This document shows, one piece after another, positions 12,501 through 24,116 of a stretch of 64,000 nt of DNA (the stretch's first letter is position 1; every line of letters begins with the position of its first letter). Origin of the DNA: Clitoria ternatea (lineage: Eukaryota > Streptophyta > Magnoliopsida > Fabales > Fabaceae); NCBI GenBank assembly GCA_037962975.1, contig CM075672.1:131798001-131862000 (forward strand), given 5' to 3'. The translations under genes were made by a program, and so were the position numbers. The notes beneath the pieces were generated by a model, which worked only from the letters and a program-made list of their open reading frames with translations, did no database searches and had not been told where the DNA came from.

Positions 12501-13068
12501 TTGACAACAAGTTGGTGATTGTCTCTGGAGAAGAAGACTTGTTGGTTAGTAAGCCTGCCAACACCCCATACATTGAAGCGACTGAGGAAGCCCTTGAAAC
12601 CTCATTTCAGGCTTTAGAGGTGGCCAATGTAACGAGCATTACAAAGAAATCCTTCCCAAACGTGCCTCTGATGGTTGCAAAGACAATGTTGAGAGAAGGA
12701 TACAAGCTGGGAAAGGGGTTAGGACGAGAATTGGAAGGGAGAACCCAACCTATACGTCTCCCAGAAAACAGGGATAGGTATGGTCTGGGATACAAGCCTA
12801 CAGCAGCTGATAGAAAAAGGGTGGGAGAAGAAAGAAGGGGGAGAAGGATCGCTCGCCTTACCGGTCAAAAGTTCGACACTACTAGAATCCCTATCTGTGA
12901 CCTCTATCAAAGCTTCAGAAGCGCCGGGATTATATATCCGGGTCAGGTGGCTATGGTTGGAGACAGACACAGCCATGATGTGGAATTAGTGCACGCTTGC
13001 TTACCCGGTCAAGAACTAGACAACTGGGAAATCGTGGAGTTCCCCATAACTATCAATCCTCAGCCAAA
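9548..13068 (+). pseudogene. Ogre gag-protease with G-patch-like tail, one in-frame stop
   Basis: The ATG at 9548 opens with a short coiled coil (repeated E, L and K). The frame is interrupted by TGA at 10382-10384 inside the Retrotrans_gag domain (LTWYNHLE before, DLADAFMQQY after), then runs on to a TAA at 13070. The gag domain spans about 10130-10700. A zinc-finger-like C-x2-H-x5-H-x4-C motif is at about 11150-11194. The aspartic protease is at about 12150-12530 with active-site residues DNG (D at 12215) and the flap-end run LLGRPWIH; the DNG form replaces the usual DTG/DSG and is common in this lineage. A G-patch-like stretch (GYKLGKGLG, ENRDRYGLGY) follows at 12700-12800. I end the exon at 13068, where a predicted donor GT begins. 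The TGA replaces what is normally an Arg codon, so CGA to TGA is likely. Confidence 0.9.
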
Positions 13069-13277
13069 GTAATTGTTGTTTTAAAAACTTGTCGATCCTC
13101 TTGCTATGCCTAAGGCTTTAGGATCTGTTTTGTAATAAAGGCGAAAATTTGCTTGTTTATTAAATTAAATGAATGCAGTCTGATTTCATACCTCATCTTT
13201 GTTCAATCTCTTTCTTTTAAACATTCCATTTGCTTGCCTTTTTGTTTTCATTCATTATGATATAACACTAAATGTAG
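13069..13277 (+). other. Predicted Ogre intron between protease and RT (209 nt)
   Basis: A donor GT at 13069 (cagccaaa|gtaatt) and an acceptor AG at 13276-13277 (aaatgtag|atct) bound a T-rich, stop-filled stretch. The upstream exon ends with two bases of a codon and the downstream exon supplies one, so removal joins frame 2 to frame 1 and the stop at 13070 is removed. Ogre is known to splice an intron at this place. A T-rich run (about 13195-13260) precedes the acceptor. The prediction is from sequence only. Confidence 0.75.
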
Positions 13278-16200
13278 ATCTGAAAGCGATTCTTCTAAGA
13301 GCAATGAAAACTCGGTTCTATTTCATGACTTTGATAATCCAAATGATTATGCCTATGAGGATAGTGAGGAAGACTTTGAACCTTCACTCGAGATGACAAA
13401 GTTAATGGAACAAGAAGATAAAGAAATTCAACCTCATCAGGAAAAGATTGAGACCATTAACTTGGGAGAGGAAGGGGAAAATAAAGAAGTCAAGATAGGC
13501 ACCCTCTTGAGCAAACAACGGTAGAGTGAATTGATTAGACTACTCCGAGAATTTCGAGACATTTTTGCATGGTCGTATCAAGATATGCCAGGTCTGGATA
13601 ATAACATTGTGGAACACAAGTTGCCTTTAAAGCCGGAATGTCCACCGATCAAGCAAAAGTTACGACGAATGAAACCAGAAATGCTTCTTAAGATCAAAGA
13701 AGAAGTCAAGAAACAATTCGACGCTGGTTTCTTAGCCGTAGCTAAGTATCTGCAATGGGTAGCCAACATAGTTCCCGTTCCAAAGAAAGATGGGAGGGTA
13801 AGGATATGTGTGGACTACCGAGACTTGAATCGGGCGAGTCCTAAGGATGATTTTCCTTTACCTCAAATTGACGTATTGGTTGATAACACAGCTCAGCATT
13901 CCATCTTCTCATTTATGGATGGATTTTCGGGATATAACCAGATTAAGATGGCACCAGAAGATATGGAAAAGACCACGTTCATCACACTATGGGGCACCTT
14001 TTGTTACAAAGTAATGTCCTTCGGATTAAAAAATGCAGGAGCCACCTATCAAAGGGCAATAGTGACTCTCTTCCACGACATGATGCACAAGGAAATAGAG
14101 GTCTATGTGGATGACATAATTGCCAAGTCCAGGTCTGAGGAGGAGCATATTGCTGACCTGAGAAAACTCTTCGAAAGATTGAGGAAATTCAAGCTTAGAT
14201 TGAATCCCGCCAAGTGCACTTTTGGCGCAAGATCCGGCAAATTGTTAGGGTTCATTGTGAATGAGAAGGGGATAGATGTTGATACTGACAAAGTCAAGGC
14301 AATTCTGGAAATGCCTCCTCCTCGTACTGAAAAAGAAGTCTGAGGATTCTTGGGAAGATTGAATTACATCGCCCGATTTATTTCCCAAATGACGGCAACT
14401 TGTGAGCCGATTTTCAAATTGCTTCGCAAGAATCAGCCTGGACGGTGGAATGAGGATTGCCAGATTGCATTTGAAAAAATAAAACAGTACTTATTGGAGT
14501 CACCAGTCTTGGTGCCACCAATTCATGGGAGACCATTAATCCTATACCTGACTATGTTGAATGAATCCATGGGATGTGTATTGGGTCAACATGATGAGAC
14601 CGGAAGAAAGGAATGCGCCATCTACTACTTGAGCAAGAGATTTACCGAATGTGAGATGAGGTATTCATCTCTTGAAAGAACGTGTTGTGCATTGGCTTGG
14701 GCTGCCCGACGCTTACGGCAATACATGCTTAATTATACTACTTGGCTGGTGTCTAAGATGGATCCCATCAAGTATATCTTTGAAAAACCCACTTTGACTG
14801 GAAGGATTGCCCGTTGGCAAGTGTTACTGACGGAATATGATATAATATATGTCACCCAAAAGGCAATTAAAGGGAGTGCGCTGGCAGATTACTTGGCACA
14901 CCAACCCATTGAAGCTTATCAACCAATGCGGCACGATTTCCCAGATGAGGATATCTTGGCTCTTTCCAAAGAAGAAGATGACCTGGAAACCAGATGGATC
15001 ATGAGATTTGATGGAGCATCCAATGCACTCGGACATGGAATTGGGGTTATCTTAATCTCACCTGATAAGGAATTCATCCCTATTTGCGCTCGGCTGTGTT
15101 TTGACTGCACCAATAATATTGCGGAATATGAAGCATGCTCTCTAGGAATACAAGCAGCTCTAAACGTGGGAATAAAGGTTCTGGAAGTTTATGGAGATTC
15201 TGCTTTAGTTATCCATCAACTAAAGGATGAGTGGGAGACTAGAGATAATAAACTAGTTCCCTATCATGCTCATATCAAAGAGATGATCAAAAGGTTCGAT
15301 GAAGTTACCTTCCATCATGTTCCACGGGAGGACAACCAAATGGCAGATGCTTTAGCCACCCTAGCTGCTATGTTCGAGGTCAGCAATGATTACGAAGTGC
15401 CTCTCATTGAGGTAAGGAAACAGCAAGAACCTGCCCATTGCCAGGCCATAGAAGAAGAACCGGATGGCAAGCCCTGGTATCATGACATCAAAAAATACCT
15501 CCAATGCCAAGAATACCCTGAAGGTATCACGGACAATGACAAACGAACTTTGAGAAGGCTAGCCATGGGATACCTATTGAGTGGTAACGTGCTATACAAG
15601 AGGAATTATGATTCCATTCTCCTCCAGTGTATTGATACCGTTGAAGCAAACCAGCTCATGAGAGATATCCACGAAGGATCTTTCGGAACTCATACAAATG
15701 GGCATGCTATGTCAAGAAAAATACTGAGAGCTGGGTATTATTGGATGACTATGGAAGCCGATTATTTTGCTTACGTACGAAGGTGTCATAAATGTCAGAT
15801 TTATGCTGATCACATTCACGCTCCTCCTTCATCCCTAAATGTCTTGTCAGCACCATGGCCTTTTTCAATGTGGGGTATGGATGTAATTGGGCCCATTGAA
15901 CCAAAAGCCTCGAATGGTCATCGTTTCATTTTGGTTGCTATCGATTATTTCACCAAGTGGGTAGAAGCAGCTTCATACACCAATGTGACGAAAAATGTTG
16001 TGGTCAAATTCGTCAAGCGTGAGCTGATATGCCGGTATGGCCTACCAAACCAAATCATCACGGACAATGGTACAAATTTAAACAACAAAATGATGAAGGA
16101 GCTTTGTGAGAGTTTTAAAATCTCCCATCACAACTCCTCTCCATACCGTCCGAAAATGAATGGAGCGGTTGAAGCAGCCAACAAAAATATAAAGAAGATA

Positions 16201-16722
16201 GTGCAAAAGATGGTAGTAACCTACAAAGACTGGCATGAAATGCTCCCTTTCGCGCTACATGGATACCGAACTTCGGTGCGAACCTTAACTGGGGCAACCC
16301 CATTTTCTTTGGTTTACGGAATGGAAGCTGTACTACCGTTCGAAGTGGAAATTCCATCCCTTAGGGTGATCATGGAGGCTAAATTGCAAGAAGCAGAATG
16401 GATCCAGGCCAAATATAACCAATTGAATCTAATTGATGGGAAGAGATTAACTGCCCTTTGCCAGGGACAATTGTATCAAAGACGCATGAAGCGGGCATAC
16501 GAAAAGAAAGTACGCCCCCGACAATTCCAAGAGGGAGATTTGGTCCTCAAGAAGATTTTGCCAATTCAAAGGGATGTCCGAGGGAAATGGACACCTAATT
16601 ATGAGGGACCATATGTTATAAAGAAGGCTTTCTCCGGAGGAGCCCTTATACTCACTAATATGGATGGAGATGACCTGCCAATGCCTGTCAATACCGATGC
16701 AGTGAAAAGATACTTTGCATAA
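13278..16722 (+). pseudogene. Ogre pol: RT, RNase H, second RNase H, integrase; two in-frame stops
   Basis: One frame from 13279 to 16722, broken by TAG at 13522 and TGA at 14341. The linker is acidic (13340-13520). The reverse transcriptase spans about 13600-14300, with the catalytic YVDD at 14104-14115. The first RNase H runs about 14460-14850. A second, archaeal-type RNase H is at about 14995-15370 (MRFDGASN, NNIAEYEA, REDNQMADALA). The integrase has an H-x-H...C-x2-C zinc site (15670-15800), then a catalytic core with D at 15880, D at 16063 and E at 16171; 35 residues lie between the last two, the DD35E spacing. A basic C-terminal domain ends at 16722. Dual RNase H is known for the Tat/Ogre lineage. 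The TGA at 14341 sits where Arg is normal in the GFLGRLNYI region. Confidence 0.93.
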
Positions 16723-17594
16723 TAAAAAAAGGGACATAAAAAAAAAGGAAAAAGAGCTCGCTAGGTTGAAAACCTGGAAAGGCGACCTAGGCAAAAGTTA
16801 GAGCAGCAAGATGAGCCGAAAACCTAAAAAGGCGGTTCTACAAATTCTACTCCACAACATAAACCCTTCAAGCCAAAGTCAAAGGAGGTCAAAACGGGTA
16901 TTAGGGTCATTGTCAAATTACACCCTCAGAAGCAAAATCAAAAGACGAACACAAAGTCATGATATGGGATCAAGTTTCTCATTGCTCGCGGAGGATCATT
17001 TGAGGATATATGAGCCTTTTTCTTTTTATTTTGCCTTCAATTCTTTATATACCTTGTCACATCACTGTGTTTAATATTATCGCTGTACATATCTGATGTT
17101 TATAAAATCTCCCTTCATCCTACATGTGTTCATTTTTTATGAATAAACAAGTTTTTGCCTAAAATTTTTGAAATTGGAAACAACAGAGCATAAAGTTATG
17201 GGGGATGAAATGTTTCCTAGCGCCAAACTTCGCTTGGTATAAGCATAACCATTTCCGCTAAATACTCTCGCCAAAAGTCGGAGGATGTTTCTGTTTCATC
17301 CATGAGTTATCTTAAAGAGCCAGTCGCCAAGGAAAATTTACCTGTAAGTCTTTTTATACTAACTCATTCTTTTGTCAGCGGGACGCCAAATCAATCATCC
17401 AAAAGCAGGTATTCGCCAAAGTTTTCTCTCAGCGAGACCTATAGACTGAAGATCTCTCCCAAGGAGTTCCATAAAAATGGGATCAATTCCCTCAATCAGG
17501 ATGTTTCTTTGATCAGGCTTAAGAGGACTTATCTTTCCCCAGTGAGCTCACCATTACCAAACTAGCGTCCATCATACTCCTCTCACTAAAAAGC
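16723..17594 (+). other. Ogre 3' non-coding region, unique part
   Basis: After integrase there is no domain. A/G-rich and T-rich patches and the sentence-like cgccaaa blocks (17220-17420: gcgccaaactt, tcgccaaaagtcgg, ttcgccaaagtt) suggest old, decayed repeats. Ogre elements normally have a long variable 3' region here. Confidence 0.6.
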
Positions 17595-17990
17595 TCAAAC
17601 TGGGGCATCTCCCCAGATTTCTCTCAAGGGGGCAGTCCCCCAACAATCTTCAGTTATGTCAAACTGGGGCATCTCCCCAGATTTCTCTCAAGGGGGCAGT
17701 CCCCCAACAATCTTCAGTTATGTCAAACTGGGGCATCTCCCCAGATTTCTTTCAAGGGGGCAGTCCCCCAACAACCTTCAGTTATGTCAAACTGGGGCGT
17801 CTCCCCAGATTTCTCTCAAGGGGGCAGTCTCCCAACAACCTTCAGTTATGTCAAATTGGGGCATCTCCCTAGATTTCTTTTGTTTATTCAAAGGGCAATT
17901 CCCCAAACGACTTCCAATCATATTAAACTGGGGCATCTCCCCAGATTTCATTCTCTTTCCTTAAAAAGACAGTTCCCCAACAACCCCCAG
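17595..17990 (+). repeat. Ogre 3' tandem array A, 64-bp unit, five clear copies
   Basis: Copies begin with tcaaactggggcatctcccc at 17595, 17659, 17723, 17787 and 17851, exactly 64 bp apart, each with a ggggcagtcccccaacaa palindrome-like core. Further decayed copies continue to about 18240. The array creates chance ORFs that are not genes. Variable tandem arrays 3' of integrase are known in this lineage and can seed satellite DNA. Confidence 0.92.
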
Positions 17991-18240
17991 ATCATTTTTC
18001 CAATCAAAGGACAACATCCCAAATCATCTAGTACTTCCCCGGTGGAACCATGAAGGATACCAGGCAAGTGCTAACCAAACCTTTCCCCGGTGGAGCTACA
18101 CTTCCTGAACAATTCAAACTGGGGCATCATCCCAGATCCATTCTCTTTCAGTCAAAGGACAGTTCCCCAAAATTCTCCCAAACCTTTTAAAACTAGGGCA
18201 TTACCCCAGATTTATCCCCTTTCAATCCAGGGCTTCAGTC

Positions 18241-18720
18241 ATGACAAACCGGGGCAACACCCTCATCCTTCTACTTTTTCAGTCAATCGAGAGGCAACAC
18301 CCTCATCCTTTTACTTTCAACCGGGGCAACACCCTCATCCTTCTACTTTTTCAGTCAATCGAGAGGCAACACCCTCATCCTTTTACTTTCAACCGGGGCA
18401 ACACCCTCATCCTTCTACTTTTTCAGTCAATCGAGAGGCAACACCCTCAGCCTTTTACTTTCAACCGAGAGGCAACACCCTCATCCTTTTACTTTCAACC
18501 GAGAGGCAACACCCTCATCCTTTTACTTTCAACCGAGAGGCAACACCCCCATCCTTCTACTTTTCAGTCAATCGAGAGGCAACACCCTCATCCTTCTACT
18601 TTTCCAGTCAACCGAGAGGCAACGCCCTCATCCTTTTACTTTCAACCGAGAGGCAACACCCTCATCCTTTTACCTTTGCTGTCAACCTAGAGACAACATC
18701 CTCATCATTCCTGTTAACCA
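18241..18720 (+). repeat. Ogre 3' tandem array B, about 34-38-bp units
   Basis: The core ggcaacaccctcatcctt is repeated about a dozen times, linked by ctactttttcagtcaatcgaga or ttactttcaaccggg/ga. At 18257-18460 a higher-order pair of units alternates. It follows array A directly and ends about 120 bp before the polypurine tract. A 212-residue ORF over it is a by-product. Confidence 0.9.
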
Positions 18721-18829
18721 AGAAGTAACACCTTCACTTTCTACTTTTCCAATGGTGTTCACGTCTTTACTCCCTTTCCATTTCAAAAAAAGGCAAGAAG
18801 AAACTTCATGCTTTTTCCTCATGAAAAAG

Positions 18830-18842
18830 AAGTAAAGAGGGG
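18830..18842 (+). other. Ogre polypurine tract
   Basis: The purine-rich run aagtaaagagggg ends four bases before the first base of the 3' LTR (18847), the expected plus-strand priming site. Confidence 0.75.
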
Positions 18843-18846
18843 CATC

Positions 18847-21800
18847 TGTGAACACCTATTTTGTTCCAGACAATTTTCACCAAGAATGGGGAATTCACAA
18901 GGGAAAAGAATAAAAAAAAAAAAAACCTCTGACTCGGAAATGATCATTTCCGAGTGAAAGGACTCGGAATGATCATTTCCAAGTGAAAGAGCCTCCAAGT
19001 GGACCTCAAGTATCAAGGAAGGACACAAAGAGGGCTGGACCCGAGTGCAGAAGCCAAATTCTGACCTCTGAGTGGAAAGAAGACCAGAATCCGAGTGAAA
19101 AACAGTGAAATTCCAACCTCTGAGTGGAAAAGAGACAGTTTCCGAGTGACAAACGTCCAATTTCCATGTTCTGATCGAAAAAACAGGTAGATTCCGAGTG
19201 AAAATGCCAAGCTTCCAAATTCTGGAGTAATAAGAAGGCAATTTCCGAGTGCAAATGGCTAAACTTCTAATTTCCGAGTGCAAAGAAAGACGATGCCGAT
19301 TGATGAAGACTAAGTTTTTGATTCTGATTGAAGCATGAGGCCGACTCCGAGTGACTTGGAGAACAAGCATGTGTTTCCGAGCAAATCAAGATTCGGACTT
19401 GTGAAGAACTTCTAAGAAAATGCATCGAATACCTGATTGCCGAGTGAAAGCCATTCCTGAGTGACGAATGAAAGCCAATTACCGATTGGAAAATAAGTAA
19501 AAAGGTCAGATTTTCAAGTGGATGAAATGAGGGACGACTGAAAGAAATTCCGAGTAAAAATCCACTCGGAACCGAGGGAAGAAGGAGTATTCCGAGTGAT
19601 GTTCTTCAATCGGTACCAAGTAAAGGTTATCCACTCAGAACCGAGTGAGGTATTTCCAGTCTGCACCGAGTCCCTTCCATTTTCAGTCGGCTCCGAGCCA
19701 TCACCCTTCATTCCACTTATTTCCAAGCCATATTTAAGCATCACTAAGCTCGTTTTCACCAAACCCGAACCACCAATTTTCACCCAAAGCTGGCTCACCA
19801 CTCTCACTTAAGTTCGAACCAATGCTCACTCGGAACCGACTGGCAATTCAGCTAGTTAATCCTCCTCAAGCCAATTACCGATCCCATTGCAACCATTTCA
19901 GTCGGTTCCGAGTCATTTTCCACTCGGCTCCGACTGAGTGTCTCACAGCAACCTCATACCGAGCAATTCTCACTCGGAAGGGTGTGTTTTTGCTCGGTTT
20001 ACCATTGGAAATGCTTCATTCCACTTGGAACTCACTCCCAATATGGATAAATACCGATTGAGAAGCTGACTCGAGTCATTTCACTCGGAATTCTGTCTTC
20101 CTCACTTGGATTTTCATCACTTTCTCTCGGATTTTCATCTTGCTGAGTTGGATGTCCACTATCCAAGTGGATCCTTGAATTACGGAGGGTAGTTGGCAAT
20201 AAGACAAGGTGGAAAGTGATAAAGAATTGCCACCAGCCTTCATTTTGCTTAATTGTCAAAAATCCAGGCTGTTGCCAACACCACCATGCAAGTTGTTTGA
20301 CAATTTCAAGGGGCGGCTGACAACAAGACAAGGAGGAAATATTAAAAAAAAAACTTCACTAATTGGCAGCCAGGCTGTCTCTGTTCCTGTTCAGGCAATC
20401 AACGTGCTTCTCAAATGCTCTATAAATACAGCAAGCGAAGGAAGAAGAAGGGATCCCTGGAGGATTCATTGAAAGAGAAAAAAAAAAGCTTTCTCCCTCA
20501 TCCACACACCGCCCAAATCTCCTTCCCAGTCCGTTCTCCACACCGCCCTCTCACTGTCCAACTTCCTCTTCTTAAACACTGCCCCCTTCCCCACACCGTT
20601 CTCAACACCGCCCAACACCTTACCCTCCATACTGCCTACACACCGCCCAACACCCTCCTTAACACCGCCCCAAGACCGTCCTCATAGCCCTTTCCAACAC
20701 TGTCCCCACCTCCTCCCAATACCATTATCTCCTCACTCAACCGACCTCACTACTCACATCAACCGACCTCACTCCCACTCAATACCGCCCACACACACAC
20801 TCTCCACAACCGTCCTCTCCATACCGCCTACACACCGAACAACACTGTCCTCTCCACACCGCCCACACACCGCCCAACACCTTCCTCTCAACGCCGCCCA
20901 CACCATCCTCAACAGCGTCCAACACTTTCCTCACAGCACCCTCCAAACACAAGCCTCTTCACACCGCCCCAACACCTTCCTCACAGCACCTTCCAAATAC
21001 CGACCCCCTCATTCCTCACAGCCCCCCTTATACTGTCCCACTCTCCCTCACCTCACCTCACTCCACGCTCACTTTACTTTTCCTTTCTTCCATTAAAACC
21101 AAATCACACACACACCTCTCTGCCCTTCCTTTTCAAACACCGTTCCCCTCCATTAAAAAAAACACTTCATTTATAAAAAAAAAACACCTTATTCCCCATT
21201 TCCCCTCTGTCCAGCACCTCAAGCCCACATCACCATCCAACTCCTTTCTCATCACACCGGTCCCACTCTTCACCTTATCCTTAATACTTGTATTTATTTT
21301 ATCTTCTGCTAAATTAATTGTTATTCGGTGATTTTGTCTTCCTTTTTTAATTATCAATTAATCTTTATTGATTGATAAATATTAATAAAATGAGTGCTTC
21401 ATACATTCTATTTAAATTAGCATAAAAGGTGTGACTATTGTTATTATCATTATTATTGCAATTTTTATTTCTTTTATTCTTTATTCTTTTTATTTTAAAA
21501 AGGAGGAGCGAGTTTAATTTGGACAAGACGTCCTGTTAATCTCATTTTTTTAAAAGGGTGGAGCGAGTTTAATTTGGACGAGACGTCCTGTTAATCTCAT
21601 GTAAATATTCCGTGTTTATTTCTGTTTATTTTTATATATTTTGTCGTCTCGCATATTTTCTTTTCATGGAATAGTTAAAATAATTATTGGGTTAATTATA
21701 ATGCGTGCTATTAGATTGAGGTAACCGTTTTTATAACGGACAGCTGTGAGGTGTTAATACCTTCCTCACCTGTAATTAGACTCCCGGATCTGGAATCTTA

Positions 21801-21936
21801 TTTTTTGACCAATGCTTTAATTAAAGGTTTTCCCGGTATTTTATCCTAAAAATATTGGTGGCGACTCCCTGTTCATTTTTTTTTAATAAAAATCGTTTTG
21901 AGGGTCGGCCGTGCCGTCGCGATCCCGGTCGCGACA
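18847..21936 (+). repeat. Ogre 3' LTR
   Basis: It starts tgtgaacacc and ends gtcgcgaca, with the TSD atata next. It matches the 5' LTR throughout, including the CCGAGT field, TATA box (20421-20428), C-rich zone (20500-21000) and duplicated gagcgagtttaatttgga blocks. It is slightly shorter, mainly because the A/T-rich run after 18905 is contracted. Confidence 0.93.
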
Positions 21937-21941
21937 ATATA
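21937..21941. repeat. Ogre target-site duplication, right copy (atata)
   Basis: Identical to 3195-3199. Confidence 0.85.
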
Positions 21942-24101
21942 TAAGCACATATTCATATCAACATTATCATGATGCACCACGTAAGGCACGTCACACAGCA
22001 ACAATCATGAAATATAATTTACCGCTACTGTAAAACAGTATAATGGCTATAGGCTTCCGACCCACACAAGAATCACACACCTCATCATTACTCATAAGTT
22101 AGCGCAACTCTCCTGATGACAATCGTCAAGTAGCAGTTACTATCACCCTAAAATGGTATAATAACAGTCGGTTTCTGACCCTTACCGAGTAATTATCTCT
22201 TCCTTAGATCCTATCCACCTCAAAACCATACAATATCATATATATATATATATACACACATATGTACCAACAGTCAATAACATACACGCTGTCATTTAAT
22301 CAGAACACATTCAAGCATCATTCAATCGGAATCTATCCAGCCAGCTCTCGGCTATATTACTTACATTATTTATAATCACATATAATCACAGCCATAGGCT
22401 CACTTTGAACTCAGCGACAGCATCAACACATATATATATTCAATCATCCAATCGGAATATTAAATTCACACTTGGCCATATAATTCATATCATTCACCAC
22501 AGCATGTATTATAACCACAACATCATATTGCACCCGGCCATAACATCAATATACATACATTCATCCAATCGGATTCCACTCAATCATGTTATTCTAAATA
22601 ACATTCCACATATTCATGCAATTCACATTGAGCTCAACAACAATCATAGTGTGCACACATTCATTTCACCCGGATCCGGTTACCCATTTTTATTGTTGCA
22701 ACATAGACTCCAAGCCTTTCCTCAGCTCCAGGCTGATTCGGCCGTTTTACAGGTACCAAACCGTTTGCCCTAACATGTAACACAGTCACTCCAAGCGACA
22801 ACGAAAGTGTTACGGGCAGCCCCGAGTCCAACCCGGTAGGCTTGCCTTGAGTCCAACCCAAGGTCCTTAAGCGTCCAACGCTTAGTGCACTCGGCACTGC
22901 CCCAAGTCCAACCCAGGGTCTTTTTATAGTGCACTCGGCACTGCCTCAAGTCCAACCCAAGGACTTTTAACATATATTCATCTGATTGCTGATCGGTATT
23001 AAGCGCCTACGCTATATGCTCCAAGCATTTCCAGTGGCGAATCAGATAAATATAGTCTTATTCACCCGGCGTCCAACGCCAATGCACTCGGCATTCAATA
23101 TCAATACATGCATCCAATGCATTTTATCATTATTATTCATAACAGTGGTCATCATAGCAATAACTCCATACATGCACTCGGCAAATCACATGCTTTTTAA
23201 TATAAAATCCCACACGGGAATTAATATAACCGGCCCACATCTCATGCAGGACTTTATCATTGGACCATAACCACTTCCACACTATTAATTTAGACATCAC
23301 ATGCATCATATTATAAACCACACACGAAAATCACCATGCAGGTACCTATCACATATATTCAACCTTTTCCTTAACAATACATGCATCATATATAGTCAGT
23401 ATTAAACACCATTGAGGCTCAATGAGATAGTCTTTTACCGCATGCAATCAGCATTCATACTTACAATAGCCCGTAACTCATATAATTCACACACGGTAAC
23501 CAGTAAAAATTCCTTAACATATACATCTCATACTCAAATTCTTCATCCTAGGAGACTACACAATCACTTATTCCATATACATCATACAGGGTTCTCGTGT
23601 TAGGGATATAAAACTTATTCTTCATGATGGCATAACCCGTTAGTTGAATTTGAATACACCACTCTAGGGGTTCCATCAATATTATTCATTCAATCAATTC
23701 AGACGTGTGAGTTCGAATCTGTCCAACAGCATGCCTCGGCTATGAGCCATTAGCATGGCCTACATAATAGGCTGAACCAACTAATTCAGTTTCAATACAC
23801 ATGAAAGTTTCCACATCTATCATTCTATTTCCTCTCTACCGACCCAGGCTTAGAAATACTTCTCAGTATTTCGTGAACAATCGGCCAGGGTCGTCACAAA
23901 TCTCTATTCCCCAGGGAACATACCCTTGGCAGTACCCTTTGTTCCCAATCTCAAACAAACACACAGGCATATAATCACACCATTCATAATTCAACGTATA
24001 TCAAATCTGACAAGATACCACCAGCAATGATGACAACCGGTCATATCGCACACAACCGCTTACACTCGGTAAGCATACCTTGGCCATGGACCTTTTGGTC
24101 T
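21942..24101 (-). mobile_element. Minus-strand LTR-type sequence (M internal region plus a possible second LTR, M2)
   Basis: No coding domain is seen on either strand. Read on the minus strand, a block starting tgtgacgaccc at 23898 has the form of an LTR start and runs left to the Ogre insertion. It shares pieces with the LTR at 24117-27128, for example cacattgagctca (22626 and 25664) and ttattctaaataacatt-like runs. Only about 200 bp separate it from the M primer site. I read this as either a second related LTR inserted next to the M primer site or M's non-coding interior; the ends are not resolved. Confidence 0.5.
22815..22972. repeat. Local repeats of caagtccaaccc / gtgcactcggcactgcc
   Basis: The phrase gagtccaaccc or caagtccaaccc occurs five times and gtgcactcggcactgcc twice within about 160 bp, giving an irregular tandem array inside the minus-strand LTR-type sequence. 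A related gcactcggcattc recurs near 23085. Confidence 0.7.
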
Positions 24102-24113
24102 GCTCTGATACCA
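24102..24113 (-). other. Primer-binding site of minus-strand element M
   Basis: gctctgatacca on the plus strand reads tggtatcagagc on the minus strand, the standard initiator-Met tRNA primer site of plant retrotransposons. It lies three bases inside the LTR end at 24117, which fixes the element's orientation as minus. Confidence 0.85.
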
Positions 24114-24116
24114 AAA

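Larger units (their letters stand above)
3200..21936 (+). mobile_element. Near-complete Ogre-type (Ty3/gypsy, Tat lineage) LTR retrotransposon, about 18.7 kb
   Basis: Seen directly: direct LTRs of about 3.1 kb that are nearly identical by eye, both starting tgtgaacacc and ending gtcgcgaca; a 5-bp TSD (atata); a primer site just inside the 5' LTR; a polypurine tract before the 3' LTR; and all expected coding blocks in the order ORF1, gag, protease, RT, RNase H, second RNase H, integrase. Known for Ogre: an extra ORF upstream of gag, an intron between protease and RT, a second (archaeal-type) RNase H, an Arg-tRNA-type primer site and a repeat-rich 3' untranslated region. All are matched here. 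Four in-frame stops (7742, 10382, 13522, 14341) mean it is probably not autonomous. LTR similarity suggests a recent insertion. Confidence 0.95.

Noticed and set aside
17595..17914. CRISPR-like regular repeats
   Set aside because: The repeats are contiguous 64-bp tandem units without unique spacers, inside a plant retrotransposon.
17656..18728. ORFs of 102 to 212 codons 3' of the Ogre integrase
   Set aside because: They are produced by the 64-bp and 34-38-bp tandem arrays; the peptide repeats follow the DNA period and there is no domain.
24102..24113. A tRNA gene at gctctgatacca
   Set aside because: It is the reverse complement of a retrotransposon primer site next to an LTR end, with no tRNA body around it.
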